Part shown: positions 8,861-17,610 of the stretch, in pieces | Numbering within the stretch: the first letter of the stretch is position 1 | How the letters are laid out: each line of letters opens with the position of its first letter | DNA from: an uncultured Clostridia bacterium | GTDB taxonomy: Bacteria; Bacillota; Clostridia; Oscillospirales; Acutalibacteraceae | Assembly (NCBI GenBank): GCA_946407065.1 | Contig: CAMJMQ010000017.1 | Coordinates: 1-64,000, forward strand | Direction: 5' to 3' | Length of the DNA: 64,000 nt | The notes under the pieces: model-generated | What the model was told of the DNA's origin: nothing | What the model saw: the letters and a program-made list of their open reading frames with translations, nothing else | The model's database searches: none | Position numbers and translations under genes: made by a program

Positions 8861-8884
8861 TAGGCTTATGATGTCGGTACATAG

Positions 8885-9105
8885 TTACCCCCGCCTTCGG
8901 AGCGACACCGCTTATGAAAAGTCGCGCCTACGCTCTCCTTAAAAATGATTCACTGAATCATTTTTACCTTCGGTTCTTCGCACAGATAATCGGGGTCCCC
9001 ATAACGCCTGCGTTATGGGGAGAGGAGGAACCGCCACACAAGGTCAAGGCGTACCTACCGGATACGCCTACCGCGTACGGCGAGTGACGACGAGGCACAG
9101 TCGCC
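8885..9105 (-). repeat. Structured dispersed repeat (two modules)
   Basis: Read on the minus strand, 8885-8985 runs GCGAAGAACCGAAGGTAAAA, an AT hairpin, GGAGAGCGTAGGCGCGACTT and GCTCCGAAGGCGG. The same order occurs at about 56815-56920 with a different but still paired hairpin. The second module (about 8990-9095) has CCCCATAACGC/GCGTTATGGGG and recurs inverted near 31284-31385. Confidence 0.7.
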
Positions 9106-9135
9106 TTCGAATCAATCCTTTCCCACTAATGATAT

Positions 9136-9168
9136 TGAAAAAAGACGATATCAAAAGATATCGTCTTC
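9136..9168 (-). terminator. Rho-independent terminator of the recombinase operon
   Basis: AAGACGATATC, AAAA loop, GATATCGTCTT, with a run of A on the far side that becomes a T-run on the minus strand. The stem overlaps the stop codon of the recombinase gene. Confidence 0.85.
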
Positions 9169-10633
9169 ATTCATATGGTGGAGCAGAGGCAAGCAAATCC
9201 GAACTTTTGCTCAGTTCCTCTAAAGTCAATGTCCTTGCACCCTCGTTATAGTTAAAATAGAATTCAATTCTGTCATCATACAGTATAACAGAATTTACAA
9301 AACTGTCAACCAATCTTTTCCTTTGTTTGATCCTATCGGTATCGATATTTCTGAAGCGGTGCAGCCAGAATAGAATCTGTTCCTTAGTCAGAACAGGCTT
9401 TTTGATGTTTTCTTTTGCTATTTCAATCTGTAAATCTTGTTTTTGCTGTTCCAATTCTTCGAATCGGGTTTTGGTTGTCGGCGTGATAATTCCTTGTTCA
9501 ATCGCCGTCAGAAGATTACCCAAACTCTTTTCAGTTTCTGCTAATTGCTTCTTCAATAGAATCAAGGTATTACTTTCCTGATCTTGCAGACGATACACTC
9601 TGTCAGCAATCGCTTCGATCAAAGCATCATCAAAAACAACTCTCTTAACTTGCTTTATTACGATATCCTCAATCCAATCTTTTTTGACCGCCTTTTTATC
9701 GCAGCCATTCTTTCGCTTGGCGGTAATACACTTATAGTAGCGATAGGTGGTTTCATTACGACTGGTACCGCTTTCGCCCACCATAAAAGACATACATTTA
9801 CCGCAGTAGAGTTTGGTAGTAAGGATGTAATCAGCGTCTGCTTTGTATCTGGCAGGCGCTTTCTTGTTTTTCTTTATCTGCTGTTGGACACGCTCAAACA
9901 GATCCTTATCAACTATGGCGGGGATACCGTCAGGAATAACAATATCTCGGTATTTGTATTCGCCTATATATCTTCGATTAGAGAGTATATTGGATATCGT
10001 GTTGATTGTGAACTCTGTTCCTCGTGAATTCTTTACGCCTTTACGTTTAAATTCTGCGGCAATCTCTTTCATCGTGAAGCCTTCATCATACATTTGAAAT
10101 GCAATACAAACGTAAGGCGCCAAATCCGTATTGATTTGAAAATGATGATTATTATCAATTGTGAAACCGAAAGGAATAGTGCCTCCATTGAATTTACAGT
10201 TGTAAGCATTCTCAGTTTGACCTCTAATTACCTTTTCTGCAAGTTCTGCAGAATAATACTCAGCCATTCCCTCAAGCATTGCTTCGAGTAAAATGCCCTC
10301 TGGGTTTTCTGAAATCGCTTCAGTGGCGGAGATTACTCTGACTCCGTTTTGTTTCAAAATCATCTTATACTTTGCTGAATCAAAGCGGTTTCGCGCAAAT
10401 CGGTCAAGCTTCCAAACTATGATAACCTCAAATTCTTTTTTAGCGCTATCCTTAATCATGCGCTGAAAATCCGGACGGTTGTCAGTCTTTGCAGTCATAG
10501 CTCGATCAATATAAGTATCGATTATCTGAATCCCCTGTCGATCCGCATATGCTCTGCATTCGCGGATCTGTCCGTCAATGCTTTCCTCGCGTTGATTGTC
10601 AGAGGAGTATCTGGCGTAGATTATACCTTTCAA
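9167..10633 (-). CDS. Large serine recombinase (site-specific integrase/resolvase family)
   Basis: 488 aa. The N-terminal resolvase domain starts MKGIIYARYSSDNQ with the catalytic serine in YARYSSDNQ (about residue 10) and carries WKLDRFARNRFDS, which holds the conserved arginines. The middle 'recombinase' domain runs about 150-260 (ending NRRYIGEYKYRD). A zinc ribbon with CGKC and later CITAKRKNGC is at about 288-325, followed by a coiled coil and a C-terminal tail. These enzymes integrate and excise elements between short att sites. It is the last gene of a leftward operon with a reverse transcriptase and an excisionase-like protein and lies near one edge of the mobile region, so it is the likely integrase of the element. 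Confidence 0.92.
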   Translation of the reverse strand: MKGIIYARYSSDNQREESIDGQIRECRAYADRQGIQIIDTYIDRAMTAKTDNRPDFQRMIKDSAKKEFEVIIVWKLDRFARNRFDSAKYKMILKQNGVRVISATEAISENPEGILLEAMLEGMAEYYSAELAEKVIRGQTENAYNCKFNGGTIPFGFTIDNNHHFQINTDLAPYVCIAFQMYDEGFTMKEIAAEFKRKGVKNSRGTEFTINTISNILSNRRYIGEYKYRDIVIPDGIPAIVDKDLFERVQQQIKKNKKAPARYKADADYILTTKLYCGKCMSFMVGESGTSRNETTYRYYKCITAKRKNGCDKKAVKKDWIEDIVIKQVKRVVFDDALIEAIADRVYRLQDQESNTLILLKKQLAETEKSLGNLLTAIEQGIITPTTKTRFEELEQQKQDLQIEIAKENIKKPVLTKEQILFWLHRFRNIDTDRIKQRKRLVDSFVNSVILYDDRIEFYFNYNEGARTLTLEELSKSSDLLASAPPYE

Positions 10634-10653
10634 AACAACCTCCTAAAAGAGAA

Positions 10654-12204
10654 TTATCTACTTACATAAAAACTAAAATGATTATGCTTAAGCCTGTTAT
10701 AAAATGCGATATTTTGTTTTATCCCACTATTTCTTGAAAAACAATCTTCATCAATATAATCATGGAAATATAATTGATAGTATAGAATCCAAGAATTAGC
10801 CTTTGCGATCATTTGTCTTTTCGCTTTTTCTGTTAGTTTGTTATTATACTCTTCTAGTAATACTATTTTTGCTAAGTCATTGTTGCACATCGTTATTGCA
10901 TTTGTAATCTCGGATTTCAAGTATTTTTTTGTTAACTTAAACCTTAGATATATGAGCCATACAGCTTCTAGACTATTATCATTATCAATGTGATATTTGA
11001 TTTGCTTTTCAATTCTATTAATATCTTCTTGCGTAGTGATAAACGAACGTTTATGAGAAATAATCAATTCACATACTTTTACTAACGATCTGCTATCATT
11101 TGCCAAAATATCGTATAGATAGCTTAAAAAGATAGGTCTGTTAGTAATTGTTACGTTGTTATTAAGTGCTTTTACTAAAAACCTAATTGCTCCTTTAGTA
11201 CCATTTTCTTCTAATCTAAAAAAGCAATTAAAGAGTGCCATGATTTGTTGTTCAGACATCGGACGCGTTAGATGTTTAGTAACAATAGCTTCCAAATTGT
11301 CTATAACATAGTATGGAAAACCAATATACTTCGTTTTTTCATTATTAATTGATAAGTAGTATTTTCTAAAAATATTTGTAATTGTGTTCTGAGTCCTTTG
11401 TAATTCTTCTTCGTTATATATAAAGATTTCATAATCATCAACATACCTTACAAAGCGAATACCCTCTCGTTCGATTTCTTCATCAATTCTAGCAAAAAGA
11501 GCTTCTGAAATAAAACGCGATATTGAAATACCGGTTAACAAACCATTAGTCCTATCACCATTCATACATCTAATAGTTTTATCAAATTCTTGATATAAAG
11601 GATATGAAGCTGGAATTGCTGGATCACTTTGATTTGCTTTGAACAACTTGTATGCTTGCATAGTCCTTTCAAAACCAAGGTCAATACATGGCAATAAATG
11701 AGTGTATATGCTTTGATAACAATTTGAAATATCCAATTGAAGAATTCCCTTTGCTCCGCGCGCTCTGTTAATCTTGTCAATCACATTAGGAACATAGGTT
11801 GAAATAAAAGCGTTTTGATCGCCATCTGTTAATGTAACCCCTAAACCATAGGCACTTTCATGCCGTGTGAGTTCACCGTTTTTGTTTATTAATGGCGAAT
11901 AAGAATGAGTATCGACAGATTTCTCGATTAGCTTTCTAATCAAATCTTTATCTTTCATATATTTAACAACTTTTATGTATGAACAGAATTCAGGAATATA
12001 AATGATTCTCCTTTTTCCGTCTTCTGTAAAACGGCTCATATTAAAAGAATATGGTTCAACTAAATCGTTTTTGTCTCGAATCGAAAATGATAAAAAATCA
12101 ACTTCTTTTGATAGCTTAAATGAAGGCGGTAGATATTCAGAGAAAAAGCCCTCATATATGAATTCGTCAATTATTTTTGACATATTTGCTTCACTAATAT
12201 TCAT
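10654..12204 (-). CDS. Reverse transcriptase of the Abi/UG defence type
   Basis: 516 aa. RT motif A is LQLDISNCYQSIYTHLLPC (catalytic Asp about 158), a motif-B-like segment is NGLLTGISISRFISEALFAR, and motif C is FVRYVDDYEIF (YVDD about 254-257). The segment after about 330 is alpha-helical with no recognised catalytic domain, as in AbiA/AbiK and other UG reverse transcriptases that provide phage resistance. There is no X/maturase or HNH domain as in group II introns, and no room upstream for a retron RNA because an HTH gene lies 14 bases away. Lower GC than the flanking chromosome suggests transfer. Class within the UG/DRT groups cannot be assigned by eye. Confidence 0.8.
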   Translation of the reverse strand: MNISEANMSKIIDEFIYEGFFSEYLPPSFKLSKEVDFLSFSIRDKNDLVEPYSFNMSRFTEDGKRRIIYIPEFCSYIKVVKYMKDKDLIRKLIEKSVDTHSYSPLINKNGELTRHESAYGLGVTLTDGDQNAFISTYVPNVIDKINRARGAKGILQLDISNCYQSIYTHLLPCIDLGFERTMQAYKLFKANQSDPAIPASYPLYQEFDKTIRCMNGDRTNGLLTGISISRFISEALFARIDEEIEREGIRFVRYVDDYEIFIYNEEELQRTQNTITNIFRKYYLSINNEKTKYIGFPYYVIDNLEAIVTKHLTRPMSEQQIMALFNCFFRLEENGTKGAIRFLVKALNNNVTITNRPIFLSYLYDILANDSRSLVKVCELIISHKRSFITTQEDINRIEKQIKYHIDNDNSLEAVWLIYLRFKLTKKYLKSEITNAITMCNNDLAKIVLLEEYNNKLTEKAKRQMIAKANSWILYYQLYFHDYIDEDCFSRNSGIKQNIAFYNRLKHNHFSFYVSR

Positions 12205-12218
12205 GCGTGTAACCCCTT

Positions 12219-12407
12219 TTATAATTCACTTGATTTTCCACTTTTAATCCATTCATCTATTTCAGAAATTTTAAATTTCCAGTTTTTACCGACCTTATGT
12301 GCCGGCATATCTTTTGTTGCAATCCACCTAAGTACTGAATCTCTACTCACACCAAGATATTGCAGTATTTCAGGCATAGAGTAATAACGATCCTCAATTT
12401 CTTTCAT
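12219..12407 (-). CDS. Excisionase-like helix-turn-helix protein
   Basis: 62 aa from the ATG at 12407, which follows AGAGGTGG; a GTG nine bases upstream is less well placed. It has the HTH_17/Xis pattern YYSMPEILQYLGVSRDSVLR, then WI..DMPAHKVGKNWKFKISEIDEWI, typical of small excisionases and of DNA-binding regulators. It is the first gene of the operon with the reverse transcriptase and the serine recombinase. It may set the direction of recombination or regulate the operon. Confidence 0.8.
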   Translation of the reverse strand: MKEIEDRYYSMPEILQYLGVSRDSVLRWIATKDMPAHKVGKNWKFKISEIDEWIKSGKSSEL

Positions 12408-12427
12408 AAAAACCACCTCTGGTTACC

Positions 12428-12456
12428 AGTATAACTCTTGTTGCCGTATTAGTCAA
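12428..12456 (-). promoter_or_regulatory. Promoter of the HTH-RT-recombinase operon
   Basis: On the minus strand TTGACT, 17 bases, TATACT, placed about 20 bases before the HTH start region. It diverges from the methylase promoter 80 bases away. Confidence 0.75.
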
Positions 12457-12536
12457 GTTATTGTACGATATTGTATGATTTTGTAAGGAAAGAAATGTAG
12501 TCAATCTGTTATAAACAAAAATGATGAGAAAATTTG

Positions 12537-12565
12537 TTGACATTATTCTCGATTGAGAATATAAT
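12537..12565 (+). promoter_or_regulatory. Consensus promoter with palindromic operator, methylase operon
   Basis: TTGACA (12537-12542), 17 bases, TATAAT (12560-12565). The spacer is filled by ATTCTC-GATT-GAGAAT (12545-12560), a perfect 6-bp-arm inverted repeat. The first methylase begins with its own HTH, so autorepression is a natural inference. Confidence 0.8.
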
Positions 12566-12583
12566 GGCTTTGAGGTGTAAGCT

Positions 12584-15289
12584 ATGAGATTGATTTCAGC
12601 ACAGGAAGCAGCCAACAAATGGGGTATCACAAAAAGAAGAGTATTAACATTGTGCGCAACGAACAGAATTAAAGACGCCGAGCTTGTCGGTAATATTTGG
12701 GTATTACCGGCTGATGCAGAGAAACCTGAAGACGCTCGTATTAAACAACCTCTTGAATCAGATGATAGGGCTACTATAAAATCAGCGAGAAATTCACTAA
12801 AAAATGTTTGCCAATCTTCGATAAGAGTTTTACTTAGTAAAGGCTATACATTTTATGAAGCACGTAAAGTTTTTCTTGCGACCCTTTCAAAAGAGCTTTA
12901 TTCTCATTTTGCTAATAGTTCGAGTGAAATCCATATTCCTGACATCGGTCAATATTTTTTAGATTTCTTTGAGAGTGAAGGTTTACTTGGCACTTCAATC
13001 AGTATTGTTGGGAAAATCAAGAGTTATCTTTGTGAGTTTCAATCTTATTGTGAAGATGCTTTATCCTGGAGTTATCAATACATTAATTCTTTAGATAAAT
13101 TTGCTCCCTATGCGAGTACGCAGTTCTTTACAGAACGATATATGATCCATACGCTTCTTGATGCTTTGGAATTACACAAACAAAATAAAGTATTGGATCC
13201 CGCTTGCGGAGGCGGGAATTTTCTCGTGCTTTGTTTTGAGAAGATGATGAAAGAGTACTCAAAAGAGGAGTTATCTTTACAAGAAACAATTAAAAATGTA
13301 TTATTAAAGCTATATGGATATGATATCGATCCTTTGCTCGCAAAGGTTGCTTATATTAATCTAAAGCTTAAGATTATTTCTTTATATTCACAGAATAATC
13401 AGAGTATTACATTTAAAGAGTTTACTGAAATACATCCAAACATTTTTTATCCGTTGCACTCAACTGTATCAGGTGCATTGGATAAAGAGCCTGAAAAGCA
13501 GATCGTTGTAAAGGTTGGGGATAAAAAGAGATATAGTCTTGACTCAGTTTTTTATGAGACAGATACTATATTAACTAACCCTCCTTTTCAAACCGTAAAA
13601 GGAATGCCTGAGGACCTGAAAAACTTCTTGAAGAAATATTATCCAAGCTCTAAATGTGATATGTGCAATGCTTTTATCGAGTTTTCTTCTAACCTTGTTG
13701 CACAAGGCGGAAACGTCGGACTTGTCACACAGAATAGTTGGATGTATTTAGATAGTTTCTCGGATCTCAGAAAAACTCTTTTATCCTCAACAAGAATAGA
13801 AAAGATATGGGAATTAGGAGCCAACGCTTTCTATGATATCAGCGGTGAAAAAACAAATGTTGCGTTATTACGTTTTACAAAAGAAACACCTTCAGAGAAA
13901 GATACAATGGTTCTTTACTCCCTTAATCATCTACAGCAAAAGCATATAGAACAGCTGCTTCAAATGCAGCAGGCAGATAAATACTCTGTAACCGTGTTGC
14001 AGAAAGAGATAACAGGTAGCCGTTTTGATATGGTCAGCACCGAACACTTAAAAGTTATCCTTAACGACAGCAAACCATACAAAGAGTTTGCTACTCCAAT
14101 GCAAGGCACCTCAACGGGTAACTCAAAGGAGTTAATAGGGTTCTTTTGGGAACATCAAACCGATAAGGATTGGGTTATGGTAAGCAAAGGAGGAGGTTAT
14201 GAGCGTTGGCAGGGCTTGAATCATTATTCGGTAAAATGGGGAAACGATGGAGAATACATTAAAGCGACTAAAGGTTCTGCAATCAGAAATGCTGCATATT
14301 TTGAAGATACTCAATTAGTGTTCAGCGATACCGGTACCGCAGGTCTGAATGTAAGGTTATTAATGCCGAATCAGATATTTGTGGCATCTGGTCCGGGAAT
14401 ACGAATCTCAGAAGGTAAACCGCTGGCGCATTTAGCATTTTTGAATTCCCGTTTTGCATCATATTTTATCCGCTTGCTGACTCCAAAGCTCACGATAGCT
14501 GCAGGATATATCGCTAAATTGCCGGTACTCAAATCTCTGCTTTTTTCTGACACACTGGAGAATTATGCAAAACAAATACTCAAAGCAAAACGCAATCGTC
14601 TTAGTAAACGTGCTTGCAATTATGAATTTGAACCATTAAGAATATCAGATCTACTCCCACCGATTTCACAGACTGCATCGGAATGGTTTAGAGAAGATAT
14701 CGAAGATGAATGGTTGCAGCTTCAGTTTGAGGAAAGAATAGAAAAAGAGATTTCAGAAGCTTTTGGATTGACGTCAGAAGATACGTTTGCTATGGAACGA
14801 AAAATCGGTCACAAATCTATTTATGCTAACGAATCAGAAAAGGAAACCGTCTTAGAAATAGATAAAACATTATTAATAGTATTAAATTCGAACTGCAATA
14901 TAAAAAGAACGAAGCACAAAAAAGAAGAATTAGGCTGTGACGGAATAATTGAGTATCTGTCTCAAGCAACCGAAGTCTCTTGTCAAACAATTTACAATAC
15001 TCTGATCGGTTCAGATGCACAAAGCAGTAAGGTTATGAATAAATACAAAGATATGTATTTGCATTCTTTATTGTTGAGTGCTTTAGGTGTTCACGGAAAT
15101 CGTGTTGAATGCATTTCTGTTGAAAAGCTAAAAGAAATACATTTTGCATCTGAAGCTGATAGTAATACTTTTCTAACATGGATAAGAAATGATTTTAACG
15201 AAGTTCATTTTGATTCTTTATTCAAAAAGCCGGTGTATTACTATGATGAACTTTCCGATACTGTCAAATTGACGGAGAAACAAGTATGA
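12584..15289 (+). CDS. N6-adenine DNA methylase with N-terminal HTH domain
   Basis: 901 aa. Residues 1-55 are a helix-turn-helix domain (SAQEAANKWGITKRRVLTLC...VGNIWVLPADAEKP) of the kind usually found as a separate small protein. The methylase core has SAM motif I VLDPACGGGNF (203-213), a GYDIDP acidic loop (245-250) and catalytic NPPF (332-335), as in Eco57I-type enzymes. The C-terminal part (about 480-700) with AASGPGIRIS-type and GYIAKLPVL segments looks like a target-recognition region. It overlaps the next methylase gene by 4 bases. With the convergent PLD nuclease it forms a likely restriction-modification system. The fused HTH and palindromic promoter suggest self-regulation. Confidence 0.85.
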   Translation: MRLISAQEAANKWGITKRRVLTLCATNRIKDAELVGNIWVLPADAEKPEDARIKQPLESDDRATIKSARNSLKNVCQSSIRVLLSKGYTFYEARKVFLATLSKELYSHFANSSSEIHIPDIGQYFLDFFESEGLLGTSISIVGKIKSYLCEFQSYCEDALSWSYQYINSLDKFAPYASTQFFTERYMIHTLLDALELHKQNKVLDPACGGGNFLVLCFEKMMKEYSKEELSLQETIKNVLLKLYGYDIDPLLAKVAYINLKLKIISLYSQNNQSITFKEFTEIHPNIFYPLHSTVSGALDKEPEKQIVVKVGDKKRYSLDSVFYETDTILTNPPFQTVKGMPEDLKNFLKKYYPSSKCDMCNAFIEFSSNLVAQGGNVGLVTQNSWMYLDSFSDLRKTLLSSTRIEKIWELGANAFYDISGEKTNVALLRFTKETPSEKDTMVLYSLNHLQQKHIEQLLQMQQADKYSVTVLQKEITGSRFDMVSTEHLKVILNDSKPYKEFATPMQGTSTGNSKELIGFFWEHQTDKDWVMVSKGGGYERWQGLNHYSVKWGNDGEYIKATKGSAIRNAAYFEDTQLVFSDTGTAGLNVRLLMPNQIFVASGPGIRISEGKPLAHLAFLNSRFASYFIRLLTPKLTIAAGYIAKLPVLKSLLFSDTLENYAKQILKAKRNRLSKRACNYEFEPLRISDLLPPISQTASEWFREDIEDEWLQLQFEERIEKEISEAFGLTSEDTFAMERKIGHKSIYANESEKETVLEIDKTLLIVLNSNCNIKRTKHKKEELGCDGIIEYLSQATEVSCQTIYNTLIGSDAQSSKVMNKYKDMYLHSLLLSALGVHGNRVECISVEKLKEIHFASEADSNTFLTWIRNDFNEVHFDSLFKKPVYYYDELSDTVKLTEKQV

Positions 15290-17595
15290 AAGAAATCATT
15301 AGTATTATTGCTAATCAGTTGCTGAAAGGCATCAAAAACAAATATGGAGATAACTGCGAAAAAGTCACTGAGGTTAAGATATTTTGGTTTTATCAAAAGT
15401 ATCTGCTTTTTTCGATTGCTAATTCTAAAAGGTTGTTTGGCAAGGATAGTACGACTCTAATTCTTCTTACTAAAATGGCTGAATTCAAGTTAATCCCAAG
15501 CGGAATGATTGACTTTTATCTTTCAAATACCGATATCATTGATAACTTGATCGAAAGCAGTTCTCAACTATATGATTGTGATGATAATGAATTAGCCGAT
15601 TGTTATGAGAATCTGCTTAATATTGAACTTGCTTTGTCTAAAGATTCTATTTCCTTACAAATCGGAAAAAGTTCCCGAGATGCAACAGGTTCCTATTACA
15701 CTCCCAAAGATTTAGCATATGTGACTGCAAAAAAAGCATTGAATAGCATTTGCAACAGTACTGATTATTCTGACTTTCGAATTGCCGATTTGTCTTGCGG
15801 CTGCGGAGAGTTTTTTGAAGCATGCTATACAATTCTGAGCGAAGATAAAAAACTAACCCCCGAAACAATCGTTACCATGTTTAGGGGGATTGATGTCGAT
15901 CCTATCGCCTTGCAAATATGTATTTGCAGATTAATAAAAAAAGTTCAATTATCTGAGTGGGAAAGCATCATCAGCAATTTCAGGTTAGGAAATCCTTTGA
16001 TCTATACAAATAACGAGATTGGATTTATGGAGAGAATCAATTTGTTTGCCTTAGGCAGATTGTATGCTCCTCAAATGGGAATAGATATTGTTGAGGACGA
16101 TGCTTTTCGCAATATCGATTTAGTAATCGGAAATCCTCCTTGGGAAAAAATCAGATTTGAGGAGAGAAAGTTTTTCGCTCACATCTGTCCTGAAATAGCG
16201 GCGATCACAAAAAAGGACAGCAGGCAAAAAGCAATTAATGATCTGGAAAAGACATGGACTGATTTGTATTATTGGTCTCAGGACGTCCAGAACGATTATT
16301 CATTAATGACAGCAAAAACTTACCGTCATCCATTAATTCAGTTATCTGCTTGCGGCGAGTTAAATACATATGCTCTCTTTACCGAGTTGGCTAATAATCT
16401 GCTTTCAAAAAAAGGGATTTCGTCATTAGTATTGAAAAGCTCAATCGTTACCTCTCCTGTAAACAAGCCATTATTCTCGTTCTATTTAAATAACGGGCAA
16501 GTAAAGGAAATAAGCTTGTTCGAGAATAAAAGCAAGATCTTCAATATAGATTCAAGAGAAAGGTTTTGTGTTCTCACTACTTCCAAAGAGGAAAATCCGA
16601 GGTTTTCTTTTTCTGCCGGTCTTACAACAGTTGACGAGTATTTGGCGGATGATTTCATTACAGTTGAGCCGCAGGATATTAAGCTGATTAATCCATCCAC
16701 AGGAATGATACCTAATGTCAATAATACACGTCATATCTCATTCTTAATTCATGCGCACCGTCGGTTACCCGTCTTCGATTCTGTTTTTCCGGATTGTCAC
16801 TTTGGGCGATTAATTCATTTAACAGCTCATGCAAAGTATATTGATAGAACAGAATCCTCTGAGAATCTTCCTGTTTATGAAGGTAAGTTTTTGGAACAGT
16901 ATAACGCAAGATTCTCAACATTCGAGGGTATGTCAGAAGAAAAAAAGTATTCTGCAAAAGCTTCTGCAATAAAGAATCATGCATCAAATGATTGTCCTCC
17001 GTTTCCTCAAAGCAGATTCTTTGTTCATAAGTCTCTTTGGAATAAGTATTTGCAGCAATACCCATCGAAGTATTCTCTCTGCTGGAGAAGCTTAACATCG
17101 CCGACAAACTACAGAACGATGATTGCCATGATTCTGAATACCCAGCCGACCTGTCAATCGGTTCAAATGCTGCAAACCCGGGATTATCAAGAGTTAGTTT
17201 TGTTATTAGGTTTGTTCAATTCAAAACCGTTTGATTACTTTGTGAGATTGAAAATGCCCGGCTTAGATCTAACGCAGTCTGTTATACGGCAAATACCTGT
17301 TCCTTCCCAAGATGACTTTGACCGCGTATTAGATTATCGTGGAAATCATTGCGCAATAAAAAAGCATATTTTATCATATGTAGCATATCTTTTATCAAAG
17401 GAACCTACATTAGAAGATCTAATTGCTGAGATTAAGGCGAATGTATATCCTGTACCAAACAATATCAGCTTTTGTGCAGCCAGACAGTATATTGATGAAC
17501 TCTTTTTAAATGCTTACGGATTCAGCGAAAGAGAAAGCACTTATATTTTGAATAGCTTTTCATCTAAAAACACTCAGGGATGTCACGATGAATGA
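15286..17595 (+). CDS. Second N6-adenine DNA methylase
   Basis: 769 aa, ATGA-coupled to the preceding methylase. Residues about 136-140 (SYYTP) mark the entry to the methylase domain; SAM motif I is IADLSCGCGEF (about 166-176), followed by GIDVDP (201-206) and catalytic NPPW (283-286). The C-terminal half includes segments resembling specificity regions (RFFVHKSLWNKY, GLFNSKPFDYFVRLKMPGLDLTQSVIRQIPVP). Two different methylases in one system fit an asymmetric recognition site in which each strand needs its own enzyme, as in BfiI- and NgoFVII-type systems with PLD nucleases. It ends in a terminator shared with the convergent nuclease gene. Confidence 0.85.
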   Translation: MKEIISIIANQLLKGIKNKYGDNCEKVTEVKIFWFYQKYLLFSIANSKRLFGKDSTTLILLTKMAEFKLIPSGMIDFYLSNTDIIDNLIESSSQLYDCDDNELADCYENLLNIELALSKDSISLQIGKSSRDATGSYYTPKDLAYVTAKKALNSICNSTDYSDFRIADLSCGCGEFFEACYTILSEDKKLTPETIVTMFRGIDVDPIALQICICRLIKKVQLSEWESIISNFRLGNPLIYTNNEIGFMERINLFALGRLYAPQMGIDIVEDDAFRNIDLVIGNPPWEKIRFEERKFFAHICPEIAAITKKDSRQKAINDLEKTWTDLYYWSQDVQNDYSLMTAKTYRHPLIQLSACGELNTYALFTELANNLLSKKGISSLVLKSSIVTSPVNKPLFSFYLNNGQVKEISLFENKSKIFNIDSRERFCVLTTSKEENPRFSFSAGLTTVDEYLADDFITVEPQDIKLINPSTGMIPNVNNTRHISFLIHAHRRLPVFDSVFPDCHFGRLIHLTAHAKYIDRTESSENLPVYEGKFLEQYNARFSTFEGMSEEKKYSAKASAIKNHASNDCPPFPQSRFFVHKSLWNKYLQQYPSKYSLCWRSLTSPTNYRTMIAMILNTQPTCQSVQMLQTRDYQELVLLLGLFNSKPFDYFVRLKMPGLDLTQSVIRQIPVPSQDDFDRVLDYRGNHCAIKKHILSYVAYLLSKEPTLEDLIAEIKANVYPVPNNISFCAARQYIDELFLNAYGFSERESTYILNSFSSKNTQGCHDE

Positions 17596-17610
17596 CATCC
17601 CTGAGTGTTT
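17568..17610. terminator. Bidirectional terminator between methylase and nuclease genes
   Basis: AAACACTCAGGGATGTCA pairs with TGACATCCCTGAGTGTTT, 18 bp perfect. The stem covers the last codons and stops of both convergent genes. Confidence 0.85.

Noticed and set aside
8205-8882. Several 60-110-codon frames on both strands
   Set aside because: All lie in the repeat block, have no ribosome sites and change frame between repeat copies.
9015-9251. Frame starting MGRGGTATQGQGVPTGYAYR, similar to one at 31175-31363 (minus)
   Set aside because: The similarity comes from the shared repeat module. No ribosome site, and the frames diverge outside the module, so I treat it as non-coding; a conserved micropeptide remains a slim possibility.
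10654-12583. Retron or diversity-generating retroelement
   Set aside because: No structured RNA gene fits upstream of the reverse transcriptase, and no template/variable repeat pair or accessory protein was seen.
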